This document shows, piece after piece, positions 17,066-26,076 of a stretch of DNA of 64,000 nt. Under the pieces are notes generated by a model. That model was not told the DNA's origin. It ran no database searches and saw nothing but the letters and a program-made list of their open reading frames with translations. Each line of letters opens with the position of its first letter. The stretch's first letter is position 1. Position numbers and translations under genes: made by a program. The stretch is from Sphingorhabdus lacus (GTDB taxonomy: Bacteria > Pseudomonadota > Alphaproteobacteria > Sphingomonadales > Sphingomonadaceae), in assembly GCF_009768975.1 (NCBI RefSeq), contig NZ_CP035733.1, forward strand, positions 3,268,001-3,332,000, read 5' to 3'.

Positions 17066-18109
17066 ATGAAAAGCCACATATTTAAGGCAGGCATTGCGCT
17101 CGCCCTTTTGACGCCTTCGATCGCCATGGCGCAGGACGACGGATGCCGCCGGGATAGCTCGGGCCGCATCGTCGGCACCGTCGTTGGTGCAGGTGCTGGC
17201 GGTGTGCTGGGCAACGTCATTGCAGGTCGCGGCGATAAAACCGAAGGCACGATCATCGGCGGCATTATCGGTGCCGTTATCGGCAACCAGGTTTCCAAAT
17301 CCGACCGTGCCGATTGTCGCAGTGCCTATGGTTATTACGACCAGAATGGCCGCTGGCATGCCACTGGCGTCAACAGCGCCGAAGCGCGCGGTTATTACGA
17401 CCGGGACGGCCAATGGGTCGACGGCCAACCGAACGGCTATTATGACAATGGCCGCTGGATCGCCTCGAACGGCAATTCCGACAGCGGCGGTTATACCGAC
17501 CGTGACGGACATTGGGTCCCAGCAGCATCGGCGGGTTATTATGACCGTAACGGCCGCTGGGTAGGTGGAACCGCGACCGGTTATTACGACACTAACGGCC
17601 GCTGGGTCGCTGGTCCGACGCGTGGTCGCTACGACTCCCGCGGGCGCTGGATCGCTGGTGACAATGGCTATGCCAATGAAGCCAATGGCAGCTGGAACAG
17701 CATCGAACAGCCTGGTTATTACGACACCAATGGTCGTTGGCGGGCAGGCAAGGCCTATGGCTATTATGACTCTCGGGGACGTTGGGTGTCGACGCGGAAT
17801 GACAACTACGGTGACAACACCAATTATCAGCCCGGCGATGGTCAGTATAATATGAACCAGATGCCCACCGACATTCCGACCCGGATCAGCTGGTTGCGCG
17901 AATATGTTCGTTCGGCGGAGCAAGCGCGCCGGATCGACAGGTCTGATGCCAACTATGCCCGGACGGAACTGCGGGCGATTGAAAGCCAGAATCGGATGTT
18001 CAACCGCGACGGTCGTTTTACGCAGCGGGAAGAACGGACGGTTGACAAGCGATTGGATCGTTTGACCAAGCGTCTTGACCGTAACTGGACCCAAGCCCGG
18101 GCCTACTAA
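17066..18109 (+). CDS. glycine-zipper outer-membrane-type protein with ten YYD/NGRW repeats
   Basis: The 347-residue precursor has a signal peptide (about 1-22, AMAQ). A glycine-zipper segment (about 36-75; IVGTVVGAGAGGVLGNVIAG and GTIIGGIIGAVIGNQ) of the 2TM type inserts in the outer membrane or cell envelope. From about residue 88 there are ten copies of a 10-11-residue unit close to GYYDxNGRWV, the eighth degenerate (GYANEANGSW), spaced by variable linkers. The C-terminal 80 residues are Arg-rich and helical (REYVRSAEQARRIDRSDANY). ATG 17066 is chosen because it starts the signal peptide; 14 codons upstream are also open. The repeat function is unknown. Confidence 0.85.
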   Translation: MKSHIFKAGIALALLTPSIAMAQDDGCRRDSSGRIVGTVVGAGAGGVLGNVIAGRGDKTEGTIIGGIIGAVIGNQVSKSDRADCRSAYGYYDQNGRWHATGVNSAEARGYYDRDGQWVDGQPNGYYDNGRWIASNGNSDSGGYTDRDGHWVPAASAGYYDRNGRWVGGTATGYYDTNGRWVAGPTRGRYDSRGRWIAGDNGYANEANGSWNSIEQPGYYDTNGRWRAGKAYGYYDSRGRWVSTRNDNYGDNTNYQPGDGQYNMNQMPTDIPTRISWLREYVRSAEQARRIDRSDANYARTELRAIESQNRMFNRDGRFTQREERTVDKRLDRLTKRLDRNWTQARAY

Positions 18110-18114
18110 ATAAA

Positions 18115-18146
18115 AAGGCCCGGCGATCCCCCAACCGCCGGGCCTT
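18115..18146. terminator. bidirectional terminator between the repeat protein and glnA
   Basis: AAGGCCCGGCG (18115-18125) pairs perfectly with CGCCGGGCCTT (18136-18146), with an A-run before and TT after. It lies between the converging genes and can serve both. Confidence 0.88.
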
Positions 18147-18170
18147 CAGCTATCGATCGGATGCGTTCGA

Positions 18171-19583
18171 TCAGTAGCTGTAATACATGTCGAACTCGAC
18201 GGGTGAAGGCGTCATTTCCCAACGGGCAACGTCTTCCATCTTGAGGTCGATGTAGGCTTCGATCTGGTCCTTGGTGAACACGTCACCCTTGAGCAGATAG
18301 TCATGGTCCGCAGCGAGGCTTTCCAGGGCTTCGCGCAGCGATCCGCAAACGGTCGGCACTTCGGCCAGCTCGGCGGGCGGCAGATCGTAAAGATTCTTGT
18401 CCATGGCTTCGCCGGGATGGATCTTGTTCTGGATGCCATCGAGGCCCGCCATGAACAGCGCCGCATAAGCGAGATAGGGGTTGGCCATCGCGTCGGGGAA
18501 GCGGACTTCCACGCGCTTGGCTTTTGCGCCTGCGCCATAGGGAATGCGGCACGATGCCGAACGGTTGCGCGCCGAATAGGCGAGCAGAACGGGTGCTTCA
18601 TAGCCCGGGACCAGACGCTTGTAGCTGTTGGTCGTGGGGTTGGTGAAGGCGTTCACTGACTTGGCGTGCTTGATGATGCCGCCGATGAAATAGAGGCACA
18701 TCTCGGACAGACCGGCATAGCCGTCGCCTGCGAACAAAGGCGTCTTGCCGTTCCAGATCGACAGGTGGGTGTGCATACCCGAACCATTATCTTCCTTGAT
18801 CGGCTTTGGCATGAAGGTTGCGGTTTTGCCATAGGCATGGGCAACCTGATGCACGACATATTTGTAGATCTGCATACGGTCGGCGGTTTGCGTCAGGGTG
18901 CCGAAGGTCAGGCCAAGCTCATGCTGGGCGGCCGCCACTTCATGGTGGTGCTTGTCGCAGGGCAAGCCCATTTCGAGCATGGTCGAAACCATCTCGCCAC
19001 GGATGTCCATGCAGCTGTCGACAGGCGCAACGGGGAAGTAACCACCCTTGGCGCGTGGGCGGTGGCCCATATTGCCGGCTTCATATTTCGTGCCGCTGTT
19101 GGTCGGCAGTTCGATATCGTCGATCTTGTAGTAAGACGTGTTGTAGCTGTTTTCGAAACGCACATCGTCGAACATGAAGAATTCGGCTTCAGGACCAACA
19201 TAGACGGTGTCGCCAATGCCCGTGGTCTTCAGATAGGCTTCAGCGCGCTTGGCGGTCGAACGCGGGTCACGGCTGTAGAGTTCACCGGTCGATGGCTCGA
19301 CGATGTCGCAGAAGATCACCAGCATCGGCGTTGCCGAGAATGGATCGACATAAACCGCATCGAGGTCGGGCTTCAGGATCATGTCGGATTCGTTGATGGC
19401 CTTCCAGCCTTCGATCGACGAGCCGTCGAACATCAGGCCGTCTTCCAGCTCGTCTTCGCCAATCACGCCCGAGCACATGGTCAGATGCTGCCACTTGCCC
19501 TTGGGGTCGGTGAAGCGGACATCGACCCACTCGATCTCTTCTTCCTTGATACGCTTGATAATATCCTTGGCGGTCGTGCCCAT
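18171..19583 (-). CDS. glnA: type I glutamine synthetase
   Basis: GlnA makes glutamine from glutamate, ammonia and ATP. From ATG 19583 the product has 470 residues, the usual length. Signatures include DGSSIEGW, the ATP/metal region [23 protein letters not shown], and the adenylylation loop [10 protein letters not shown] with its Tyr. An AAGGAAAG Shine-Dalgarno precedes this start. The frame stays open upstream through the 46-nt glnB-glnA spacer, but the family start is MGTTAKDII. It is co-transcribed with glnB. Confidence 0.96.
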   Translation of the reverse strand: MGTTAKDIIKRIKEEEIEWVDVRFTDPKGKWQHLTMCSGVIGEDELEDGLMFDGSSIEGWKAINESDMILKPDLDAVYVDPFSATPMLVIFCDIVEPSTGELYSRDPRSTAKRAEAYLKTTGIGDTVYVGPEAEFFMFDDVRFENSYNTSYYKIDDIELPTNSGTKYEAGNMGHRPRAKGGYFPVAPVDSCMDIRGEMVSTMLEMGLPCDKHHHEVAAAQHELGLTFGTLTQTADRMQIYKYVVHQVAHAYGKTATFMPKPIKEDNGSGMHTHLSIWNGKTPLFAGDGYAGLSEMCLYFIGGIIKHAKSVNAFTNPTTNSYKRLVPGYEAPVLLAYSARNRSASCRIPYGAGAKAKRVEVRFPDAMANPYLAYAALFMAGLDGIQNKIHPGEAMDKNLYDLPPAELAEVPTVCGSLREALESLAADHDYLLKGDVFTKDQIEAYIDLKMEDVARWEMTPSPVEFDMYYSY

Positions 19584-19629
19584 GTTGCTTTCCTTCTTTG
19601 ACTTGTCTTTTTTTGACGATTTGGATTTT

Positions 19630-20082
<453 letters not shown>

Positions 20083-20095
20083 TCAGGCAGATGGA

Positions 20096-20114
20096 CTGCC
20101 TAAAAATTAGGCAG
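20096..20114. repeat. perfect inverted repeat upstream of glnB
   Basis: CTGCCTAA and TTAGGCAG are separated by AAA. It lies 130-145 bp before the glnB start, just upstream of the sigma-54-like site, in the position expected for an activator site or as an intergenic hairpin. The 20115-20294 remainder holds a TTTTTTGC-ACAAG-GCAAAAA palindrome (20185-20204) and no gene that I can support. Confidence 0.55.
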
Positions 20115-20294
20115 ATGTGCGATTCATGGGCAGCAGTTTTTCGGCGCTTGCCCGTTTGTTAACTTGGCTGAAGCTTGTGGCCCCTTTTTTGCACAAGGCA
20201 AAAATTTTTAGGCCCCTTCCGCGCCCTTGCAGCCACTGGGCGGATCACACGATCCCCGCCCAGTCCAGCAGACCAAAACCTACATTTCAACTCC

Positions 20295-22484
20295 CTAGCG
20301 GGCGGGCTTTACGCCCCCGCCAAGTCCTGCGTCATTCGCCTTGGCATAATGCGCGCGGCTGATGACATAGGCGCGCATTTGCTCGGCCTCTTTGGGTGTC
20401 AGGACCGAGGCAAAGCTGACCATGCCATTGCCTTTCAGCACGCCTTCGATGACCACCGATTTCCACGTACCGGCATCCGCAATAGCCGCCGATTTACGCA
20501 GGTCGGGCAGCACGCCGTTCCCGACCGCACCGGGCCCGTGGCAAACGAGGCAGTAACGCTGGAAGTTCGACTGCCCGGCCGCGATATCGGCTGGGGTTCC
20601 GAACTTTGCGGGCGGATCCCACACATAAGCGGGCGTTTCGGGCAAGGCGGGCAGGGCGACCTTGCCACCGAGCTTGAGTACGATCAGGCGCGGGATATTC
20701 GGCACCGCCGAGCTCGCCGAACCCGCATAGCCCGATACCAGCGGGAAGGCCCCGCCCTTGCTGGTCAGGAAGGCGACATATTGTTCGCCATCCACGGTAT
20801 AGGTCGAGGCCCCCGATAGGACGCCCGACTGCACATTCAGGTTCAGCAATTGCTTGCCGGTATCGGCGGCATAGGCCCTGAATTCACCCAAGGCGGTGCC
20901 CTGGAAGACCAGATTTCCTGCCGTCGTCATGGTGCCGCCATTCCACGATGCAGGATGGTCGACGGTCCATTTCGCCTTGCCCGTCTTGGGGTCGAAAGCG
21001 ACGAGCTTGCCCTTGGTGGCGGCCTTGACCGCTTTTACGAAATTGATGTCGTCGGGCAGGTCGGCGGTGGCCATTGCCCCTCCGGTGTTAAAGCCGAGGG
21101 CCTTGCGCTCCTGTTCATTGGGCGCAACCGGCGGCAGATAAGCACCGCCAATATAGAGTGCAGGAATATAGACGAGGCCCGTCGCCGGATTATAGCTCAT
21201 CGGATGCCAGTTGTGCGCGCCAAGAGGCGACGGGTTTGCCAAATAGAGCTTGCCCGTCTTTTCATAGCGGGCTTCGGGATTTTCGATCGGCCGACCGGTT
21301 TTCAGGTCATAGCCGGTCGCCCAGGTGAGGCCGTCGATAAAGGGTTCGGCCGACAACATCTTGCCACTCACCCGGTCGATGGTGAAGAAAAAGCCGTTCT
21401 TCGGCGCGTGGTAGAGGACCTTCACATCCTTGCCGTCGCGCTTTTCGGTGGCGAGGATGATCGGCTGGGTCGCCGTATAGTCCCAGCTTTCCGCCGGTGT
21501 TTCCTGATAATGCCAGACATATTCGCCGGTATCGGGTTTCAGCGCGACGATGGACGACAGGAACAGATTGTCCCCTTCGCCATTGGAGCGCACGCCATGG
21601 TTCCACGGGTTGCCGTTGCCGACGCCTAGATATAGCTGGTCGAGTTCCGCGTCATAGACAATCGCGTCCCACACCGTGCCGCCGCCGCCGCTTTCCCGCC
21701 AGTCACCCTTTTTGGGCGTGGCGCTCCAGGTCTTGGTGGCTGCCGTTTTCAGGATCTCGTCGCTCGCCGCGCCGTCGGGTTCGCCCTTGGGATTGGGTGT
21801 TGTGTAGAAACGCCATGCCTGTTTGCCGGTGGCGGCATCATAGGCGGTGACATAGCCGCGCGCGCCGAATTCCGCGCCGCCAAAGCCGATGACAACCTTG
21901 CCCTTCACTACGCGCGGAACGCCGGTAATGGTGCCGTTTGATTCAAGATCGAGCGTCTGTGCGCTCCACAATTGCTTGCCGGTGGCGGCATCGAGCGAAA
22001 TCAACCGGCCATCGATCGTGCCGACAAAGACGCTGCCTTTCCAGAAGGCAACGCCGCGGTTGACGACATCGCAGCAGGCCTTCACCCCGCGCGCCTTGTC
22101 GACTTCCGGATCAAAGCTCCACAAAGACTTGCCCGTCTTGGCGTCGAAGGCGAGCACTTTGGACCATGCGGTCGAAACGAACATCTTGCCATCGACCACG
22201 ACCGGCGTGGCCTCCTGCCCGCGCGCGTCGGGCAAATCGGCGAACCAGGCAATGCCCAGATCCTTCACATTGTCGGCATTGATCTGCGTCAGCGGGCTGT
22301 GGCGTTGTTCGTTATAGCTAAAGCCGGTCATGGCCCAGTTGGATCCGTCCCCGCCGGTTTTCAGATAATCGCCATCAATGGCGGTAAAACCGGGGACGTC
22401 CGTTGGCCCGTCCGTATTCTGGCACGAACCCGTCATCACCATTAGTGCCGCCGCAGCGGCAACCAGCCCAAGCTTTTTGATCAT
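20295..22484 (-). CDS. PQQ-dependent quinohaemoprotein alcohol dehydrogenase
   Basis: The 729-residue precursor is an exported quinohaemoprotein that oxidises alcohols (or related substrates) in the periplasm. It has an eight-bladed PQQ propeller and a fused C-terminal cytochrome c domain. The vicinal Cys137-Cys138 disulfide of PQQ alcohol dehydrogenases is present (ACCDVVNRG), as is the active-site segment ESWDYTATQP. The haem site is C645-L-V-C648-His649 with a likely Met688 ligand (GNGM). The N-terminus ends MTGSCQN, possibly a lipoprotein cleavage site at Cys21. The alternation LPALPETPAYVWDPPAKF links the two domains. It stands alone as a single gene. Confidence 0.93.
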   Translation of the reverse strand: MIKKLGLVAAAAALMVMTGSCQNTDGPTDVPGFTAIDGDYLKTGGDGSNWAMTGFSYNEQRHSPLTQINADNVKDLGIAWFADLPDARGQEATPVVVDGKMFVSTAWSKVLAFDAKTGKSLWSFDPEVDKARGVKACCDVVNRGVAFWKGSVFVGTIDGRLISLDAATGKQLWSAQTLDLESNGTITGVPRVVKGKVVIGFGGAEFGARGYVTAYDAATGKQAWRFYTTPNPKGEPDGAASDEILKTAATKTWSATPKKGDWRESGGGGTVWDAIVYDAELDQLYLGVGNGNPWNHGVRSNGEGDNLFLSSIVALKPDTGEYVWHYQETPAESWDYTATQPIILATEKRDGKDVKVLYHAPKNGFFFTIDRVSGKMLSAEPFIDGLTWATGYDLKTGRPIENPEARYEKTGKLYLANPSPLGAHNWHPMSYNPATGLVYIPALYIGGAYLPPVAPNEQERKALGFNTGGAMATADLPDDINFVKAVKAATKGKLVAFDPKTGKAKWTVDHPASWNGGTMTTAGNLVFQGTALGEFRAYAADTGKQLLNLNVQSGVLSGASTYTVDGEQYVAFLTSKGGAFPLVSGYAGSASSAVPNIPRLIVLKLGGKVALPALPETPAYVWDPPAKFGTPADIAAGQSNFQRYCLVCHGPGAVGNGVLPDLRKSAAIADAGTWKSVVIEGVLKGNGMVSFASVLTPKEAEQMRAYVISRAHYAKANDAGLGGGVKPAR

Positions 22485-22539
22485 AATGTCTCTCCCGATT
22501 CTGGACGCTATGCGCGCAGGACTGGTTCGTCCAGAGGGA

Positions 22540-22870
22540 ATTTAAGCGGCCGGTTAAGTTAGCGGTGTTGGGGAGGGCTAGGGAGAGTCCCCTCAGAACG
22601 CAACCTCGGGGACTGTCCCTTCAGGGACCGTCCCCTATTTTTCTTTCCTTATTCTTTGCGCCTTTGCGTGAGATTACCCTCTCCCCTTTAGGGGAGAGGA
22701 TACGAAGCCTTGGCCGCAAGGCCTAGGCGTAGTTGGTGAGGGGCTTCGACGGTGAGGTTAGCGCGCCAACTCCCCCTCTCCACTTCGTCTAATGGCTAAA
22801 GCCATAAGACTGCGTACCTCTCCCCTGAGCCGAAGGCGGCCGGAGGCCAACGGGAGAGGGGCACAATAGC
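22540..22870. repeat. intergenic region with several dispersed-repeat fragments
   Basis: No gene is seen between 22485 and 22870. Instead there are fragments of sphingomonad-type intergenic repeats. CTCTCCCC-TTTA-GGGGAGAG lies near 22680-22699 and is echoed inverted near 22823 (CTCTCCCC) and 22853 (GGGAGAGG). GGGACTGTCCC-TTCAGGGAC-type motifs lie near 22610-22635. TTGGCCGCAAGGCC lies near 22711. These look like remnants of repetitive hairpin elements. Confidence 0.6.
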
Positions 22871-23545
22871 TCACCCCACCATCCCGCTATCCCGCAAGGC
22901 CTCCTCCATCTGCTCGGCCGCCCTGTCGTAGACACGGGCGCGCAGGTTGTGGAGGACGTCGGGCGATGTCGTTTCGGGGGTGCCGCCCTGGAAAGGTGGG
23001 GCGGGATCATATTCAAGGGCGAGTTGCAGCGTGCGGGCAACATCTTCTCCGGCAATCAGCGCGATCAGTTCGAGCGCAAAGTCGATGCCCGATGTCACAC
23101 CGCCTGCCGTCACGACATTGCCGTCGCGCACCACGCGCGCCGCTTTGTGCGTTGCGCCGACCATTGGCAGCAGCTGCGTGTAGGCCCAATGGCAGGTCGC
23201 TTGCTTGTCCTGAAGCAGTCCGGCGACCCCCAGGATGAAGGCACCGGTGCACACGCTGGTCACCCATTTCGCCTGTGCACCCTGTTGCCGGACAAAGTCG
23301 ACTATCGCGGCATCGCCGACCGCCTGCCGCACGCCATGGCCGCCGGGAACGCAAATGATGTCCGCCGGGCGGCAGTCGGCAAAGCTGGCATTGGGGACGA
23401 TGGAAAAACCGCAGTCGGTCGTAACCGCCTTTCCATCCTTGCTGACAATCTGGACGGTGGACCCCGGCAAGCGTGACAGGAACTGCACCGGCCCGGCAAA
23501 GTCGAGTTGGGTGACATTATCGAAAAGGACGAAAACGATGTTCAT
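22871..23545 (-). CDS. DJ-1/PfpI family protein, isonitrile hydratase-like
   Basis: From ATG 23545 the product has 224 residues with the class I glutamine-amidotransferase-like fold. The nucleophile elbow is SVCTGAFIL with Cys99, and Asp15 (VTQLDFAGP) is in the place that activates it in isonitrile hydratases. Overall sequence (FVLFDNVTQLDFAGPVQFLS, CHWAYTQLLPMVGA) fits the isonitrile hydratase/ThiJ subgroup. The reaction is inferred from family. An upstream in-frame ATG (23611) lies across a terminator and is not used. Confidence 0.85.
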   Translation of the reverse strand: MNIVFVLFDNVTQLDFAGPVQFLSRLPGSTVQIVSKDGKAVTTDCGFSIVPNASFADCRPADIICVPGGHGVRQAVGDAAIVDFVRQQGAQAKWVTSVCTGAFILGVAGLLQDKQATCHWAYTQLLPMVGATHKAARVVRDGNVVTAGGVTSGIDFALELIALIAGEDVARTLQLALEYDPAPPFQGGTPETTSPDVLHNLRARVYDRAAEQMEEALRDSGMVG

Positions 23546-23581
23546 GGGCGCATGGTTAGCGTGGCGCCGTCCAAATGCAAA

Positions 23582-23607
23582 GGGCCGCCGGATTTCTCCG
23601 ACGGCCC
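23582..23607 (-). terminator. intrinsic terminator of the RcnB-like gene
   Basis: GGGCCGCCGGA (23582-23592) pairs with TCCGACGGCCC (23597-23607) with one mismatch and a 4-nt loop. It lies 35 bp after the stop of the minus-strand gene ending at 23642; the following T content is weak. Confidence 0.65.
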
Positions 23608-23641
23608 GCATTTACCGACAACATTCCGGGAGGATGAAATG

Positions 23642-24115
23642 TTACCAGTAAAAACCGCGATAGGCGCGCACCACACGGCCGGTCCGGGTGTTTACCAGCA
23701 GCACGTCATTATAGTGACGCACATAGGTCTGATAACGGCCGGGCTGAGGCAGGCGGTAATTCTGGTAGTTGCTGACGCGGTAGCGCGGCGCATAATAGCT
23801 TGACCCGATGCTTACACCGTCGCTGAACGTGCGATAGCGGAAGGGGGCATTAAAGCGGGTGCCACGAAATGCGTTGCGATTTTTCTGGCGGTAATCGCGC
23901 CAGTCTTCGCGATATTCGCGCTTTGCGTCGCGATACTCGCCACGCTCTTCACGGATGTCGCTGCGATCGCCATAGCGCTTCGCCTGGTTCAGCTCGCGCT
24001 TTTCTTCGCGCACTTCCTGACGGTCACGTTGCAATTCACGCGTCTGGGCATGCGCCACCATAGGGGAGAGGGTGGCGGCGACAGCGGCGACGGTTATCAA
24101 AAATCTTTTCTTCAT
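23642..24115 (-). CDS. RcnB family periplasmic protein
   Basis: The 157-residue precursor has a signal peptide (MKKRFLITVAAVAATLSPMVAHAQ). A highly charged Arg/Glu/Asp helical stretch follows (about 25-75, REERGEYRDAKREYREDWRDYRQ). The C-terminus carries the RcnB-type domain (RYQTYVRHYNDVLLVNTRTGRVVRAYRGFYW). RcnB relatives help nickel/cobalt homeostasis in enterics, but sphingomonads have many copies of unknown role. ATG 24115 has GGAG 8 nt upstream; the earlier in-frame ATG (24139) would fall in the leader hairpin. Confidence 0.85.
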   Translation of the reverse strand: MKKRFLITVAAVAATLSPMVAHAQTRELQRDRQEVREEKRELNQAKRYGDRSDIREERGEYRDAKREYREDWRDYRQKNRNAFRGTRFNAPFRYRTFSDGVSIGSSYYAPRYRVSNYQNYRLPQPGRYQTYVRHYNDVLLVNTRTGRVVRAYRGFYW

Positions 24116-24130
24116 TGTCTGTCTCCTTGA

Positions 24131-24162
24131 GAACAACAAACCCCTTTCGGCGTCTGTTGTTC
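24131..24162 (-). promoter_or_regulatory. leader hairpin just upstream of the RcnB-like gene
   Basis: GAACAACA (24131-24138) pairs with TGTTGTTC (24155-24162) with a 16-nt loop. It ends a few bases before the GGAG ribosome binding site, so it sits in the 5' leader. Function unknown; a role in translation control is possible. Confidence 0.5.
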
Positions 24163-24182
24163 CCCTTTTAGGAGGCAGCGTT

Positions 24183-24208
24183 TGAACCTGCGGAAAACAA
24201 CAGGTTCA
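24183..24208 (-). terminator. hairpin downstream of the small lipoprotein gene
   Basis: TGAACCTG (24183-24190) pairs with CAGGTTCA (24201-24208) across a 10-nt loop, 65 bp after the stop of the minus-strand lipoprotein gene. It lacks a clear T-run, so it may be a 3'-end stabiliser rather than a terminator. Confidence 0.4.
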
Positions 24209-24272
24209 GAAACAAGACATTAGTGTCGCAAATTGTATCAGATCAATTCGACCAAAAACGTCGGATTGCCGG

Positions 24273-24665
24273 TTATTTCTTTGCGGGCGTCACGGTGACG
24301 GTAACACCGTCGGGTGCGGTGGACGTATAGCTGCCATCGGCAGTGAGGGCAGTTGACGTCCAGCACACTTCGGCTTCGTCGCCATCGGGATCGAAGCAAT
24401 CCTTGCCGTCCTTGCGCGCGAACTTGCCCTTTATTTCTTTGCCGTCGGGGGAAGAACCTACATAGGTGCCATCCGCATTGATACGCGTCGTAGCCATCGT
24501 GCCATCGGCCATTTTCACATCATAGTCGCCAGCTATGGTTGTCAAGTCGGCAGGGGCAGTAACCGTTTCTAAAACCGGTGCCGCTTCCGCTTCCGCTGTC
24601 TTTTCAGCCTGTTGCGAACAGGCACCCAGAGCGGCCAATGCCGCAACCATCATCAACTTCTTCAT
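24273..24665 (-). CDS. small lipoprotein
   Basis: The 130-residue precursor has a typical lipoprotein signal ending LGAC, so Cys16 becomes lipidated. The mature chain (beta-rich; ITTIAGDYDVKMADGTMATTRINADGTYVG, then KGKFARKDGKDCFDPDGDEAEVCW) contains two further Cys and repeats of a DG(T)-type beta unit. No known enzymatic motif is seen. Confidence 0.82.
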   Translation of the reverse strand: MKKLMMVAALAALGACSQQAEKTAEAEAAPVLETVTAPADLTTIAGDYDVKMADGTMATTRINADGTYVGSSPDGKEIKGKFARKDGKDCFDPDGDEAEVCWTSTALTADGSYTSTAPDGVTVTVTPAKK

Positions 24666-24738
24666 GACTTTTCTCCCTCTTTTCTCCGAGGGGGAAGCTA
24701 TGCCTGTCGGTCGATGATGGCAATGTAATTTGGGCTGG

Positions 24739-25923
24739 TTAAATCAGCTCCACCGCAAGCGCGGTACCTTCACCACCCCCGATGCAGAGCGAGGCGACGC
24801 CGCGGGTTTTGCCGTGGCGCTTCAGTGCCGCGATCAATGTCGTGATGATGCGTGCACCCGATGCGCCGATGGGATGGCCCAATGCGGTTGCACCGCCATG
24901 GACATTGATCTTGTCGTGCGGGATGCCGAGGTCGTGCATCGCGAACATTGCGACGCAGGCAAAAGCTTCGTTCACTTCGAACAGGTCGACATCGGCGACC
25001 GTCCAGCCAGCCTTGGCAAGGCATTTGGTGATCGCACCGACAGGAGCGGTGGTGAAGGCCGATGGTTCCTGCGCATGCGCGGCAAAGGCAACGATGCGCG
25101 CAACAGGGGTGTGGCCCTTGGCATCGGCGACCGACTGACGCGTCAGGACAAGTGCGGCTGCTCCATCAGAGATGGACGAGCTGGTCGCAGCGGTAATGGT
25201 GCCGTCCTTGGCGAAAGCGGGGCGCAGGCCCGGGATCTTGTCGGGCATGCCCTTGCCGGGTTGTTCGTCGGTGTCGACGACGACATCGCCCTTGCGGGTG
25301 GCAACGGTGACGGCGACGATTTCATCCTTGAACGCGCCATCGGCAATCGCGGCCTGCGAGCGGCGGAGCGATTCAATTGCGTAATTGTCCTGCGCCTCAC
25401 GCGTCAGTTGATATTCGTTGGCGGTGTCCTGCGCGAAGGTGCCCATGGCACGGCCCGCTTCATAGGCATCTTCCAGACCGTCGAGGAACATATGGTCATA
25501 AGCGGTGTCATGGCCGATGCGCGCGCCGCTACGATGCTTTTTCAGCAGATAGGGGGCGTTGGTCATGCTTTCCATGCCACCGGCGATGACATAATCGACC
25601 GATCCAGCGGCGAGAGCCTCGCTGCCCATGATGACGGTCTGCATACCCGAACCGCATACCTTGTTGACGGTGGTGGCCTGCACCGACTTGGGCAAACCAG
25701 CCTTGAGCGCGGCTTGACGTGCAGGGGCCTGACCCAATCCGGCAGGCAGGACGCAGCCCATATAGATACGCTCGATATCCGCGCCATCGACACCGGCGCG
25801 CTCGACCGCCGCCTTGACTGCCGTCGCACCCAGATCGGTTGCGGCCACATCGGCAAGCGCGCCCTGCATGCCGCCCATGGGCGTGCGGGCGTAGGACAGG
25901 ATGACGACGGGATCGGTGGACAT
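24739..25923 (-). CDS. acetyl-CoA C-acyltransferase (thiolase)
   Basis: The 394-residue enzyme condenses or cleaves acetyl-CoA/acetoacetyl-CoA or related acyl-CoA. The three catalytic residues are clear: Cys90 (NKVCGSGM), His350 (GHPIGASG) and Cys380 (CIGGGEG). Their spacing matches biosynthetic-type thiolases such as PhaA. It is transcribed divergently from the XRE regulator with palindromic operators, whose sites lie 86-140 bp from its start. Confidence 0.95.
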   Translation of the reverse strand: MSTDPVVILSYARTPMGGMQGALADVAATDLGATAVKAAVERAGVDGADIERIYMGCVLPAGLGQAPARQAALKAGLPKSVQATTVNKVCGSGMQTVIMGSEALAAGSVDYVIAGGMESMTNAPYLLKKHRSGARIGHDTAYDHMFLDGLEDAYEAGRAMGTFAQDTANEYQLTREAQDNYAIESLRRSQAAIADGAFKDEIVAVTVATRKGDVVVDTDEQPGKGMPDKIPGLRPAFAKDGTITAATSSSISDGAAALVLTRQSVADAKGHTPVARIVAFAAHAQEPSAFTTAPVGAITKCLAKAGWTVADVDLFEVNEAFACVAMFAMHDLGIPHDKINVHGGATALGHPIGASGARIITTLIAALKRHGKTRGVASLCIGGGEGTALAVELI

Positions 25924-26008
25924 GGCAGAATCCTTATTTTGACAGAAATGCTGGCGCTTCCATAAATGCTACGCCCCCTGCTTGCAATGCGCCTTGGTGC
26001 AAAAGCAG

Positions 26009-26030
26009 CCTGTAAAGAGCTCTTGACAGG
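26009..26030. promoter_or_regulatory. palindromic operator 1, containing a consensus -35 TTGACA
   Basis: A 22-bp palindrome of half-site CCTGTAAAGAG with its reverse complement, differing at one base from operator 2. That base turns CTTTACA into CTTGACA, creating a perfect -35 hexamer TTGACA at 26023-26028. Confidence 0.85.
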
Positions 26031-26041
26031 CCGACTCGTGT

Positions 26042-26063
26042 CCTGTAAAGAGCTCTTTACAGG
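26042..26063. promoter_or_regulatory. perfect 22-bp palindromic operator 2, overlapping the -10 region
   Basis: The half-site CCTGTAAAGAG is followed by its exact reverse complement. It lies 33 bp (about three helical turns) from operator 1. The -10 position for TTGACA (17-bp spacer) falls at TAAAGA (26046-26051) inside it, and its end supplies the AGG of the regulator's ribosome binding site. Confidence 0.88.
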
Positions 26064-26076
26064 AAGGGCTAGTGAT

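Noticed and set aside
17048-18094. Long open frame antisense to the YYD/NGRW repeat protein (348 codons)
   Set aside because: It mirrors the repeat codons of the plus-strand gene; the plus strand has a signal peptide, glycine zipper and terminator.
20185-20204. TTTTTTGC-ACAAG-GCAAAAA palindrome as an NtrC site for glnB
   Set aside because: NtrC sites use GC separated by about 11 bp; the spacing here is 5, so it is only recorded as a palindrome.
20115-20294. P-II riboswitch or small RNA between glnB and the PQQ dehydrogenase
   Set aside because: No recognisable conserved structure beyond short palindromes.
24730-25965. 411-codon frame antisense to the thiolase
   Set aside because: The thiolase catalytic residues are intact on the minus strand; the plus frame is a codon-bias shadow.
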